Shown here: positions 41,898-50,473 of the stretch, one piece after another
Layout: every line of letters starts with the position of its first letter
Position numbering within the stretch: the first letter of the stretch is position 1
NCBI RefSeq assembly: GCF_017161565.1
Contig: NZ_CP066796.1
Span: forward strand, 2,170,001 to 2,234,000
DNA: 64,000 nt
Reading direction: 5' to 3'
From: Erwinia amylovora
GTDB taxonomy: Bacteria > Pseudomonadota > Gammaproteobacteria > Enterobacterales > Enterobacteriaceae
Program-made: the position numbers and the translations under genes
Notes under the pieces: model-generated
Database searches by the model: none
What the model was told of the DNA's origin: nothing
The model's input: the letters and a program-made list of their open reading frames with translations, nothing else

Positions 41898-43112
41898 ATG
41901 CAGCCATCAACACCTGAAGTTTTAACCACCGACTGTTGTATTGTTGGGGGGGGTCCGGCGGGATTAATGCTCGGCTATCTGCTGGCCCGTGCCGGCGTGC
42001 AGGTCATTGTGATTGAAAAACACAGTGATTTCCTGCGCGACTTCCGTGGCGATACTATCCACCCCTCCACGCTTGAGATTATGCACCATCTTGGCTTACT
42101 GGAAGAACTGCTCCGCCTGCCACATCAGCAACTTTCTCGCCTGCAGGCGGAAATAGCAGGTGAGGAGATCACGCTCGCAGACTTCTCGCTGCTGCCGGTA
42201 AAATGCCGGTTTATGGCATTTATGCCGCAGTGGGACTTTCTTAACTTTCTGAGCGCCCGGGCATCTGCCATGCCTAATTTTACTCTGCGCCAGTCAACCG
42301 CCTTAAGCGACTTAATCTATGACGGTGATACGGTCTGTGGCGTGCGTGCGATGAGTGCTGGCAGTCCCTGTGAAATCCGGGCCAGGCTGGTAGCAGGCTG
42401 CGATGGACGCCATTCGATGGTGCGGCAACTGGCCGGGCTGACCGGACAATCCTTTGGTTCACCTCGTGATGTCCTGTGGTTTCAGCTGAACAAATGTGCC
42501 GATGACCCGGCGTGGAACACGGGGCACAAGGGGCCAAAACAGAACTTTATTATGCTCGATCGCGGTAGCTTTTGGCAGTGCGGCTACACCATTGATAAAG
42601 GCCAGTACGCCGCGATAAAAGAGGCGGGGATCGATTGTTTCAAACAGCAGGTCGCCGCAGTAGCCCCCTTCCCGCTGGCGCGCCTGCAACCACTGACAGA
42701 ATGGCAGCAGTTCAGACTGCTGGATATCCGTATCGACCGACTCGATAACTGGATGAAACCAGGCGTACTCTGCATCGGTGACGCAGCCCACGCCATGTCG
42801 CCAATTGGCGGAGTTGGCGTGAACCTGGCTATCCAGGATGCCGTTGCCAGCGCCAATTATTTGGCTGCCGCACTGCGCAAAGGAGATGTCAGCCTGCGTT
42901 TGCTGAAAAAAGTGCAACAGCGCCGACAATTTCCCACACGTGCAACACAGTTTATCCAGATAAAAATGAGCGGTAAGAAACGTAACGATGACCAGCCCAG
43001 CCCACTTCCGCGCATCATCAAGCGCTTCCCCTTCCTGCCGTGGATTTTTGGCTGGATTATTGGTCTGGGCTTTCGGCGCGAAAAGCCTCGCCGAATTATT
43101 ACTGGCCGATAA
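41898..43112 (+). CDS. FAD-dependent monooxygenase, UbiH/PHBH fold
   Basis: 404 residues. The N-terminal dinucleotide motif is GGGPAGLMLG (residues 17-26), the DG motif is AGCDGRHSMVRQLAG, and the second FAD motif GDAAHAMSPIGGVGVNLAIQDA is typical of flavoprotein aromatic hydroxylases. The C-terminus ends in a hydrophobic basic segment (PFLPWIFGWIIGLGF), possibly a membrane contact. The start at 41898 follows ACGGGAGGGAAT, a strong ribosome site. The Fur box suggests a role when iron is short, for example modification or breakdown of a siderophore, but the substrate cannot be read from the sequence. Confidence 0.88.
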   Translation: MQPSTPEVLTTDCCIVGGGPAGLMLGYLLARAGVQVIVIEKHSDFLRDFRGDTIHPSTLEIMHHLGLLEELLRLPHQQLSRLQAEIAGEEITLADFSLLPVKCRFMAFMPQWDFLNFLSARASAMPNFTLRQSTALSDLIYDGDTVCGVRAMSAGSPCEIRARLVAGCDGRHSMVRQLAGLTGQSFGSPRDVLWFQLNKCADDPAWNTGHKGPKQNFIMLDRGSFWQCGYTIDKGQYAAIKEAGIDCFKQQVAAVAPFPLARLQPLTEWQQFRLLDIRIDRLDNWMKPGVLCIGDAAHAMSPIGGVGVNLAIQDAVASANYLAAALRKGDVSLRLLKKVQQRRQFPTRATQFIQIKMSGKKRNDDQPSPLPRIIKRFPFLPWIFGWIIGLGFRREKPRRIITGR

Positions 43113-43409
43113 ACATATCCAGCGAACGTGCAAAATTTCGCCAGTCCCCTTAATCTCTGACACCCTCATGGCACGTTTGCCGTTGATCATTTCAGAGATA
43201 TCGCTTTGTGTGGCGATATGGTGCAGATCAACCTGACGGTTACCCGGCTGCTTCATCAATACTGAAAGTACCGCACCGGGTGGCACGTCGGGCGCCCGCA
43301 GATGCTGCATCTCATATTCGTAGACGCGTTCAGCTACACGCTCCGCGCAGTGGGATACAAAATGTATAACCCCCGAAGCACAGGCGTGAAGTGCAGCAAT
43401 CAGTGCCAT
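43099..43409 (-). pseudogene. HigA-like antitoxin remnant
   Basis: The minus strand reads VYEYEMQHL, then VLSVLMKQPGNRQVDLHHIA, then TQSDISEMINGKRAMRVSEIK. The last has the helix-turn-helix and NGKR pattern of HigA-type antitoxins. After that a frame slip in AAGGGGACTGG and another at TTTT are needed to continue LAKFARSLDMFIGQ and stop. The remnant overlaps the last 14 bases of the FAD gene tail to tail. No HigB toxin gene was found beside it. This is the only real part of a longer minus-strand open frame that otherwise shadows the FAD gene. Confidence 0.6.
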
Positions 43410-43558
43410 AAGCCCATTAAATCGCTGTCGTTTTCCACACCGGCGTTACCATTATTAATCAGCCATAGTGCAGCGCAGAAGCATTCTCTGCAGCACATTA
43501 AGGGATGTATTAGCCTTTAGTCCGTGTGCAGGCGTTAATATAATTCATCCGGGAAGAA

Positions 43559-43573
43559 TGATAATATTTATCA
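43559..43573 (+). promoter_or_regulatory. Fur box of the FecB-like gene
   Basis: TGATAAT-A-TTTATCA is a 7-1-7 inverted repeat with one mismatch to the Fur core TGATAATNATTATCA, 28 bases before the start codon. The stretch 43410-43558 upstream shows no gene. Confidence 0.8.
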
Positions 43574-43601
43574 TCTACTGACTGATCGGGACATCATCAT
43601 C

Positions 43602-44735
43602 ATGACTGCCATTCCAACGTTTAAAATTCTGCCCGCCATACTACTTTGCGCAATGCCGACCCTGGGTTTCACCACCAGCTATCCGCTGACCGTCACCGAT
43701 ATGGATGGCCAGAAAGTCGTGTTCAGGCAGGAACCTCAACGGGTGATCCTGCAGGACGGCCGTGAAGTTCTTAGTCTTGCATTACTGGATCGCGACAACC
43801 CTTTCCGCCGCGTGGTCGCCTGGAATAATCTGCTAAAGAAGCAGGATAGCGGCAGCTGGAATATGCTGCACGCGCGCTGGCCACAAGCCGACCAAATCCT
43901 GGATATGGGTTTCTCCGACCAGGGGGAAGTCAATCTTGAAACGGTTATTGCCAAACACCCTGATGTGATGATTGCCCAGCTGCGGGCTAAACAAGCCCTG
44001 AAGCAGAGCGGCGTGCTGGCCCAGCTCAGTACCCTGAATATTCCGGTGCTGTTTGTGGATACGGAGCTGCACCCGGTACAAAACACCGCAGCCAGCATTA
44101 CGCTGCTCGGTCAGGTACTGAATCAGGAAGAAAATGCCAAAGCTTATACCGACTGGTATCAGCACAAGCTGAATGCGCTGCAAAGCGCAGTTAAAGACGT
44201 CTCGCCAAAACCGACGGTGTTTGTTGAACCCATTGCGGGCATTAGCGGCGGCGGGGAAAGCTGCTGCTTTACTCACGGGCATAACGGTTGGGGTGGACTG
44301 ATCGAAGCTACCGGGGCAAGAAACCTCGGTTCAGAATTACTGCCCGGCACCAGTGGCACTGTAGCGGTAGAAAAAGTCATCGCCCTCAATCCGGATTACT
44401 ACCTCATGAGTGGCTCGAAGCGCGGCGGCAAAGGCAGTAACGTGATCCCACTGGGCTATAACACCGATGTCGCTGCGATCAAGGCAGCCTTCGGGCAGCT
44501 GCGCAACCGCACCGGTGTGAAAGACATCCCGGCGGTGAAAGCGGGTAAAGTGACGGCGGTTTATCACCATTTTTACAACCATCCGTACAACATCATCGGC
44601 ATGGAGATGCTGGCAAAGGATTTTTACCCACAGCAGTTCAGGCAACTGAACCCGACTGCTGATTACCACACCCTTATCCGCACCTTTACCAAACTGCCGG
44701 ACGAGCCGATTAATATCGAATATCATCCAGAGTAG
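43602..44735 (+). CDS. Periplasmic iron/siderophore-binding protein, FecB/BtuF fold
   Basis: 377 residues with a signal peptide (first about 23, AILLCAMPTLGFT). The fold pattern of cluster A-II binding proteins is present: YPLTVTDMDGQKVVF at the start, PQRVILQ, then HPDVMIAQ and ALNPDYYLMSG. A Cys pair in GESCCFTHGHNG is unusual. It would bind ferric siderophore or heme-like iron in the periplasm. No matching permease or ATPase genes are adjacent on this strand. It is Fur-boxed and convergent with the ABC operon that follows. Confidence 0.85.
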   Translation: MTAIPTFKILPAILLCAMPTLGFTTSYPLTVTDMDGQKVVFRQEPQRVILQDGREVLSLALLDRDNPFRRVVAWNNLLKKQDSGSWNMLHARWPQADQILDMGFSDQGEVNLETVIAKHPDVMIAQLRAKQALKQSGVLAQLSTLNIPVLFVDTELHPVQNTAASITLLGQVLNQEENAKAYTDWYQHKLNALQSAVKDVSPKPTVFVEPIAGISGGGESCCFTHGHNGWGGLIEATGARNLGSELLPGTSGTVAVEKVIALNPDYYLMSGSKRGGKGSNVIPLGYNTDVAAIKAAFGQLRNRTGVKDIPAVKAGKVTAVYHHFYNHPYNIIGMEMLAKDFYPQQFRQLNPTADYHTLIRTFTKLPDEPINIEYHPE

Positions 44736-44762
44736 CACTGCGCTTATTACAAGCCTGTTGAG

Positions 44763-44784
44763 CGCGCTGGTCTCCAGCGCGTTT
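44763..44784. terminator. Convergent terminator
   Basis: CGCGCTGG-TCT-CCAGCGCG followed by TTT, between the ends of the FecB-like gene and the leftward ABC operon. Confidence 0.65.
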
Positions 44785-44793
44785 CCACATTTG

Positions 44794-46182
44794 CTATGCC
44801 CCTAACCTGATGCGCCGGTGGCTGATGCGGTCGATAAGCGCCTCATCGTGACTGACTATCAGCAGCGCACAATTCCGCTCTGCGGCCACTTCAACCAGCA
44901 GTTCAATGGTCTGCTGCTGGGTCAGTAGATCAAGCCGGGAAGTTGGCTCGTCGGCGAACAGAAATATCGGGTCAGGCAGCAGTACGCGCAGCAGCGCAAA
45001 GCGTTGCAGTTCGCCACCGGAAATTTCCTTTGGGTAACGTTCAAGTAGCAGTGGGGAGATTTGTAACCGCTTCATCAGTTGCCCGATGCGTTGACCGTCG
45101 AGTCGGTGACGGCGAACCACATCGTCAAGTGCCTGGCGCAAGGTGGCATGAGGGGCAAAGGCAGACGAGGGATCCTGAAAAATTTTCTGATACCTGACCG
45201 CCGCCTGTTGACGGTCGCGCACCACATCACCACTATCGGCAGCCAACAGCCCCAGTAAAATATCGCCAAAGCTGCTCTTACCGCAGCCACTTGGCCCGCT
45301 GACGCCAATCACCTCCCCGGCATGCACACGCAGCGACTGATGGCTGAACAGCTGGCAGCCGCCGCGGCTTTTACTGAGATTATGCGCCTCCAGCACCACC
45401 TGCCCATGGTGCACTGCGGTTTTACGCACGGGCCACCGCGCCGGGTCAGCGGCCAGCAGCGCCTGAGTATAGCGATGTTGTGGCCGCGTCAGTACCTGCT
45501 GTGCGCTGCCGCGTTCGACAATTTCACCATGCCGCATTATCGCCACCTCGCCCCCAAGCTTCCGCGCCAGTTCAATATCATGGGTGATAGTAAACAGCCC
45601 GCCACCGGCCTGAACTGCGCGCAATAACAAGGTAATCGTCTCATCGCGGCGAGCCACGTCCAGCCCTTTTGTCGGCTCGTCAGCAACAATGATTTGAGCA
45701 CCCCCGGCACGGACCGCAGCAAACGCCACTCGCTGGGCCATACCTCCGGACAGCGCCTGTGGCAGCATATTCGCCGCCTGTGCCACCCCCAGCGCCTGCA
45801 AATCATCGATGGCACATTCGCGCGCGCGCGATTTCGTCATACGGCGCAAAAAGCGATAGCCCTCTGCCACCTGTTCGCCTGCTCGCATGATGGGATCAAG
45901 CGCCAGCCCCGGCTCCTGCGGCAAGATGCCCAGCGTACGGCCCCACAGGGCGCGTGCCGGGCGACTGGCCAGATCGTGGCGCTGGTCATTAAAAATCAGC
46001 GTTCCACTGGCCTGCAATCCGCCGGGCAACGTACCTGTCACCGCCTGAGCCAGCAGGCTTTTACCGCTGCCGCTCTCACCCAGCAGGGTAAACGGCCGGC
46101 CAGCATGCAGCGTAAATGAGAGCGGCTGCACATTCAGTTCGCCTCCGCTGACGGCTGCATGTTCAATGTCCATCAGGATCAT
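44794..46182 (-). CDS. Fused double ABC ATPase (DppD-DppF/NikDE type)
   Basis: 462 residues with two complete nucleotide-binding domains in one chain. Domain 1: Walker A GESGSGKS (35-42), signature LSGGMAQR (144-151), Walker B IIVADEPT, H-loop THD (200-202). Domain 2: Walker A GPSGCGKS (296-303), signature ISGGELQR, Walker B FLFADEPT, SHDEA. In most dipeptide/nickel/opine importers these are two separate genes. It energises the two permeases encoded just upstream and overlaps the preceding gene by four bases. Confidence 0.92.
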   Translation of the reverse strand: MILMDIEHAAVSGGELNVQPLSFTLHAGRPFTLLGESGSGKSLLAQAVTGTLPGGLQASGTLIFNDQRHDLASRPARALWGRTLGILPQEPGLALDPIMRAGEQVAEGYRFLRRMTKSRARECAIDDLQALGVAQAANMLPQALSGGMAQRVAFAAVRAGGAQIIVADEPTKGLDVARRDETITLLLRAVQAGGGLFTITHDIELARKLGGEVAIMRHGEIVERGSAQQVLTRPQHRYTQALLAADPARWPVRKTAVHHGQVVLEAHNLSKSRGGCQLFSHQSLRVHAGEVIGVSGPSGCGKSSFGDILLGLLAADSGDVVRDRQQAAVRYQKIFQDPSSAFAPHATLRQALDDVVRRHRLDGQRIGQLMKRLQISPLLLERYPKEISGGELQRFALLRVLLPDPIFLFADEPTSRLDLLTQQQTIELLVEVAAERNCALLIVSHDEALIDRISHRRIRLGA

Positions 46183-46979
46183 GATTTCTCTCTCCGCGCC
46201 AGTAGCAACAGGCTTAACACCAGTAAAAATACCACCACCACCGGCTGCAGCAGCGCATATGGCGCTTCATGGTAATAAGGAAGCAGCTCGGTCATCATCA
46301 GCCCCAGTTCAGGCGTGGGCGGGCGTACGCCCACGTTGACAAAGCCAAGTGCGGCAATCGCCATGACCGCGCTGGCAGCACCGAATGCGGCTAAGGTCAG
46401 CACCATCGGAGCCATCTCCGGCCACAAATGGCGGCGGAAGATGAGCCACGGGTTGAAGCCCAACAGGCGAGAAGCCTGCACCGCCGGGGACGTCAACAGC
46501 GGGCGGGCGATGGCGCGGCTAAGGCGGAAGTACTCTACCCACAGCAGCAGCGAAATACCGATATACAGCATCAGCGCGGAGTCTGGAACCAGTGCGGTTA
46601 ACAGTAACACCAGTAACAAACCCGGTAACGCCATTAAGGCATCAGCCAGCAGCGAAACGCCGCGGTCGACCACGCCACCACACCATGCGGCCAGTACGCC
46701 AAGAAAAATACCCGGAATAAGCGCACTTAACACGGCGATCAGCGCCAGTCCAAGTGATAAACGGGTCGCCGCCGTGAGGCGGGCAAACAGCGATCGCCCA
46801 AGATGATCATATCCCAGCGGGGCGTCCAGGCCTGGCCACTGTAACGCCAGCATCAGCTGCTGGCGTAGCGGGTCTTGTGGCCACAGCAATGGCAGAATAA
46901 AGGCGAAGATCCCTGACAGCAGTAGCAAAGTCGCTCCGGCGCGTTGTGCCATTGAGGTGCGACACATCAGATTCCTCAT
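46179..46979 (-). CDS. ABC permease, DppC/NikC type
   Basis: 266 residues from the ATG at 46979, which overlaps the stop of the upstream permease as ATGA; longer starts would lie inside that gene. There are about six membrane helices with the EAA-type loop SRLLGFNPWLIFRRHLWPEM. One of two permeases of the SBP_bac_5-type importer. Confidence 0.92.
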   Translation of the reverse strand: MRNLMCRTSMAQRAGATLLLLSGIFAFILPLLWPQDPLRQQLMLALQWPGLDAPLGYDHLGRSLFARLTAATRLSLGLALIAVLSALIPGIFLGVLAAWCGGVVDRGVSLLADALMALPGLLLVLLLTALVPDSALMLYIGISLLLWVEYFRLSRAIARPLLTSPAVQASRLLGFNPWLIFRRHLWPEMAPMVLTLAAFGAASAVMAIAALGFVNVGVRPPTPELGLMMTELLPYYHEAPYALLQPVVVVFLLVLSLLLLARREKS

Positions 46980-47923
46980 CACGCGTTGTGCCTCCGTGGA
47001 TCGAGCCAGTAACACAGCCCATCACTTAGCGTGTTGAGCAGCACAAACAGTAGCCCCATGATCAGCGCCGTTCCCTGAATGACAGGAACATCCCGTGCGA
47101 AGATGGCATGCACCAACGCGTGGCCAATACCCGGCCAGGCAAACAGCGTTTCCACCACAATCACTCCTTCGATCAGATAGATAAACTGTACGCTGAGGTA
47201 GGCGATCAGCGGCACGCTGGCATTACGCAGCCCGTGACGCCAGAACAGCGTCCGTTCGTTTAATCCTTTACTGCGGCCAAATTGATAGCTGGCCGATTCG
47301 CTTACCTGACGCATTGCATCGCGCGCCACCCGGCCAGACACCGCTGCCAGCCCGAGAGCCAGCGTCAGTGCCGGCAACAGCAGATGCGCAGCATCGCCGT
47401 AGCCTGCAACGGGAAGCCAGCCGAGACCAAGGGCAAATACCAGCAGCAGGATCAGCCCCAGCACAAAATGTGGCAGCGCACGCAGCACGGTGGACGCCGC
47501 CAACAGGATGCGGTCAAGTTTTCCGCCGGGGAACAGCCCGGCGATAAGACCCGGCGGCGGCCCGAGCAACAGCGACAGCAGCAGCGCCGCCGCCGCCAGC
47601 AGCAGGGACTGGCCCAGCTGGGGGCCGATCTCTTGCATCACCGGCGCGCCCGACACCAGCGAGTTGCCGGGATTAAAGCGCAGCAGTTCGATAAACCAGT
47701 CGGCGAGCGCCTGCCAGGCCGGACGATCCAGCCCCAGCTCCTGCTGCACCGCACTGGCCGCAGCCGCATCAACGTGGTCATAACCATAGCGACCGGCGGC
47801 GATGCGATAAGCACTGTCTCCGGGCAGCGCACGCATCATGACAAAAGTCAGTCCGCCGACCAGCAGCGCAACCAGCCCGGCCTGCAGCAAACGGTAGCCC
47901 AGCATGCGCATCATTCTGCCCAC
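46979..47923 (-). CDS. ABC permease, DppB/NikB type
   Basis: 314 residues, six membrane helices. The N-terminal pattern MLGYRLLQAGLVALLVGG and TFVMMRALPGDSAY is typical of DppB-like permeases, and GLNERTLFWRHGLRNASVPL is the coupling loop. It overlaps the binding-protein gene by 13 bases. Confidence 0.92.
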   Translation of the reverse strand: MGRMMRMLGYRLLQAGLVALLVGGLTFVMMRALPGDSAYRIAAGRYGYDHVDAAAASAVQQELGLDRPAWQALADWFIELLRFNPGNSLVSGAPVMQEIGPQLGQSLLLAAAALLLSLLLGPPPGLIAGLFPGGKLDRILLAASTVLRALPHFVLGLILLLVFALGLGWLPVAGYGDAAHLLLPALTLALGLAAVSGRVARDAMRQVSESASYQFGRSKGLNERTLFWRHGLRNASVPLIAYLSVQFIYLIEGVIVVETLFAWPGIGHALVHAIFARDVPVIQGTALIMGLLFVLLNTLSDGLCYWLDPRRHNA

Positions 47924-49434
47924 CTCATTTTTTCTAACCCGAAGCTACGTTCGAAAGGATCGAGTACGGCACCGCTCAGGCGGCCAGAGACGGCGGCGCT
48001 TTGCTGATACCACGTCACCGGAATAGTGGGCAGCTCGCTTTGCAAAATGCGCGTCAGCTGTTCACGCTGCTGCTGACTGTCTGCCGCATTGCTGTCCGTT
48101 TCCAGCCTGGCTAAACTCTGATTAAAGGTCGCATTTGACCAGTTCATTGCCCCCCAGTCCCCGCCCTGTGGCGCATAATCCTGTAACAGCGTGCCAAGCG
48201 GCTCCGGCGTCAGCGCAAAATTGCGCGCCACCAGCGCCAGCTCCAGCGTGCCGTCATGATGCCTGGCGGCTATTTCACCGGAATTTGTCGTGTTTATTGT
48301 CACCTGTACGCCAATATCTCGCAGCTGCTGCTGAATGGCGGCAGCAATCAGCGGCAGTTCCGGGCGATCGGGATAGGTGGTCAGCGTAAGAGAAAACAGC
48401 CGGCCATGACGTTGTAGTGTACCCCCCGCGCCCGGTTTCCAGCCGAGCTCAGCCAGCAGTGCCCGCGCCTGTGGCAAATTGTGACTCAACGGTACCAGGC
48501 TGGCGTTATGCCACTGCACCACGGAAGGTGGGAACAGCTGGTCAGCCGCCGCCGGGTAACGCAGAATGGCGCGGGCAATCCCTTCGCGATCCAGCGCCAT
48601 GCTCAACGCCTGGCGCACGCGCACATCGGCCAGCAGCGGATGTCCGGCATTCACTTTCAACAGCACGCTGCGCGGAACAGACATCGCCAGCAGCCGTACA
48701 CTGGCATTTTTATTTAGCCGACTGCGGCTGGCCGCATCGAGATTCAGCACCAGATCGGCGTTGCCGCTCTCGGCCAGTAGCGCCCGCGTTTCCGCCCGCC
48801 CCACCGCCATATAGCTGGCCTGTTCGATAGACGGCGCAGCGCCCCAATAATCGTGGAAGCGCGCCACGGTCAACTTCTGCGGCGGCTGAAGCGAGGTGAG
48901 ACGGTATGGCCCGGTGCCAATCACCTGCACCACTTTATGCGCATCATTGTAGGAGGCGGCAGCGAGGATCTGCGCCCGATTTTCCGCCAGCATGCTTAGC
49001 AATGGGGTAAAAGGCTGGCTAAGCGCAATCAATACCTGCTGGCCCTCGGCACGGATATCAGTTATCGGCGCTTTATCCAACAGGCCCGGCTTGCTCCTTG
49101 CAACGTTGAGCGCGTTAACCACGCTCTTAGCCGTCAAGGCGCTGCCGTCATGGAATTTAACGCCGGAACGCAGCACGAAGCGCCACAAAAGACCCTTATT
49201 GGTTACCGACCAACTGCTGGCCAACCCCGGCAGCGGCTGACCGTGACTGTCGGCATTGACCAGGGTTTCAACAATGGACATTTTGAGGAAGATATCCCCT
49301 GACAATGTGGGGTCACTGCCTTTAATTTCAAACGGGGCGACCAGCGCGGCAACCCGCTCAGGGTCTGCGCTGGCTGGAGCATTAACCACGGCGAGCAACA
49401 TCGCCAGCAGAGGCGAGAAAGCGAATTTGTGCAT
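47911..49434 (-). CDS. Substrate-binding protein, SBP_bac_5 (NikA/CntA-like)
   Basis: 507 residues with a signal peptide ending near APASA (residues 19-23). Family marks are LASSWSVTNKGLLWRFVLRSGVKFHDG, GTGPYRL and VRQALSMALDREGIARAI. This class binds dipeptides, nickel-histidine or opine-type metallophores. The Zur-like box upstream and the neighbouring Fur-boxed genes point to a metal complex as the load. It is first in the four-gene leftward operon. The ligand cannot be read from the sequence. Confidence 0.9.
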   Translation of the reverse strand: MHKFAFSPLLAMLLAVVNAPASADPERVAALVAPFEIKGSDPTLSGDIFLKMSIVETLVNADSHGQPLPGLASSWSVTNKGLLWRFVLRSGVKFHDGSALTAKSVVNALNVARSKPGLLDKAPITDIRAEGQQVLIALSQPFTPLLSMLAENRAQILAAASYNDAHKVVQVIGTGPYRLTSLQPPQKLTVARFHDYWGAAPSIEQASYMAVGRAETRALLAESGNADLVLNLDAASRSRLNKNASVRLLAMSVPRSVLLKVNAGHPLLADVRVRQALSMALDREGIARAILRYPAAADQLFPPSVVQWHNASLVPLSHNLPQARALLAELGWKPGAGGTLQRHGRLFSLTLTTYPDRPELPLIAAAIQQQLRDIGVQVTINTTNSGEIAARHHDGTLELALVARNFALTPEPLGTLLQDYAPQGGDWGAMNWSNATFNQSLARLETDSNAADSQQQREQLTRILQSELPTIPVTWYQQSAAVSGRLSGAVLDPFERSFGLEKMRWAE

Positions 49435-49497
49435 CAGGTTATCAATCCTTTCTCCAGTGAAATGGAACCATGCAGGCCAGGCCTGCGCGGCAGATGA

Positions 49498-49520
49498 TAA
49501 CTGTTACTTTATAACATTAC
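49498..49520 (-). promoter_or_regulatory. Zur-like box before the metal ABC operon
   Basis: TGTTACTTTATAACATTAC keeps the TGTTA-N5-TAACA palindrome and matches about 18 of 23 positions of the E. coli Zur consensus as I recall it (GAAATGTTATANTATAACATTTC). It is about 65-85 bases upstream of the binding-protein gene and about 190 bases before the divergent 254-aa gene. Zinc repression is inferred. Confidence 0.6.
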
Positions 49521-49708
49521 AATTAATAACCGCCGCTGACATAAGCTTACGGACAGGACGGAAAAATGCCCGGTCAGGTGACGTCAATTAGCGTTCGAAT
49601 GGATTGTTGCTGAAAAAAGCCTTCAGCCTTTAGCACGACGTATAATCTGCCATACTTTGTGTCAGCTCTCCGGCCATCGGCTGGAGCCATTTTCGATGCG
49701 AGGCTACG

Positions 49709-50473
49709 ATGAATACTGAACTCAGCCCATCTCCGGCCTATTTCCAGCTGCATGATACCCTGCTGCAACAGCGCTCTACGGTGCAGTCAGCCGAACTTAT
49801 TCAGCAACTTAACCGGGCATTATTAGCCGGTGAGGTAGTGAGCGCTGCGTTTTACGACCTGACCTTATTAAAACTCCTGCAGCAGCGTAAGGCTGTGCCG
49901 CTGCTTACGCCCAAAGCAGAAAAAGAAATCTCGGCGTTTATTGACCAGCTTGCTCCTCTGCTGGCTGAAGAGTTGAATGATGCAGCTCAGTTTATTCAGC
50001 TGCAGCACAAAGTCGCGGCATTCAGCCGGCATTTCCCCTGGCAACATGCCAGCCTGTCACTGGTTCAATACAGGCTATTTCTGCGTACCTATCAACGCTG
50101 GCAAAAGACGTTGGCAGCGCTGTTCAGTGCTGAAGATCACCAGGCGATATTCGCCCAACTCAACAAGGTGCTGAACAGATCCAGCTGCCGGGTCGCCCTG
50201 CTGGGAGATGCGCATCATCTCTACCAGGTTTTAGCCGAGCTGCTGGTAAGCTGCCATCACAAGCAGGAAGAGTTCCGTGGCAATCACCACCTGCTAACAG
50301 GCTATATCGCCGCAGCTGATATTGCCGCCCGTGGTATCGTTGCGTTTGCCGTGACCGCTGAAGCGCTGTTGCGTGGCCATTCTCTGCCGGGAACGGCACA
50401 GCTGATGAAGCGAATGAAACAGCACCATATCAGCGTTATTGAACGCACTCATCCGTGGTTTAACATCATGTAA
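49709..50473 (+). CDS. Hypothetical 254-aa helical protein
   Basis: 254 residues, predicted almost entirely helical and cytoplasmic, rich in Leu, Gln and His (HHLYQVLAELLVSCHHKQEEF, MKRMKQHHISVIERTHPWF). No signal peptide or family motif that I recognise. The His-rich C-terminal half could bind metal, but that is speculation. It is transcribed divergently from the metal ABC operon and shares its control region. The start follows TTCGATGCGAGGCTACG (AGG). Confidence 0.65.
   Translation: MNTELSPSPAYFQLHDTLLQQRSTVQSAELIQQLNRALLAGEVVSAAFYDLTLLKLLQQRKAVPLLTPKAEKEISAFIDQLAPLLAEELNDAAQFIQLQHKVAAFSRHFPWQHASLSLVQYRLFLRTYQRWQKTLAALFSAEDHQAIFAQLNKVLNRSSCRVALLGDAHHLYQVLAELLVSCHHKQEEFRGNHHLLTGYIAAADIAARGIVAFAVTAEALLRGHSLPGTAQLMKRMKQHHISVIERTHPWFNIM

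Noticed and set aside
42459..43409. A 316-codon minus-strand open frame opposite the FAD monooxygenase gene
   Set aside because: Most of it is antisense to a gene with clear flavoprotein motifs. Only its first third, outside that gene, has protein character and is reported as a HigA-like remnant.
47282..48007. A 241-codon plus-strand frame rich in Gln and Arg across two ABC transporter genes
   Set aside because: The composition is typical of an antisense shadow, and the minus-strand genes carry all transporter motifs.
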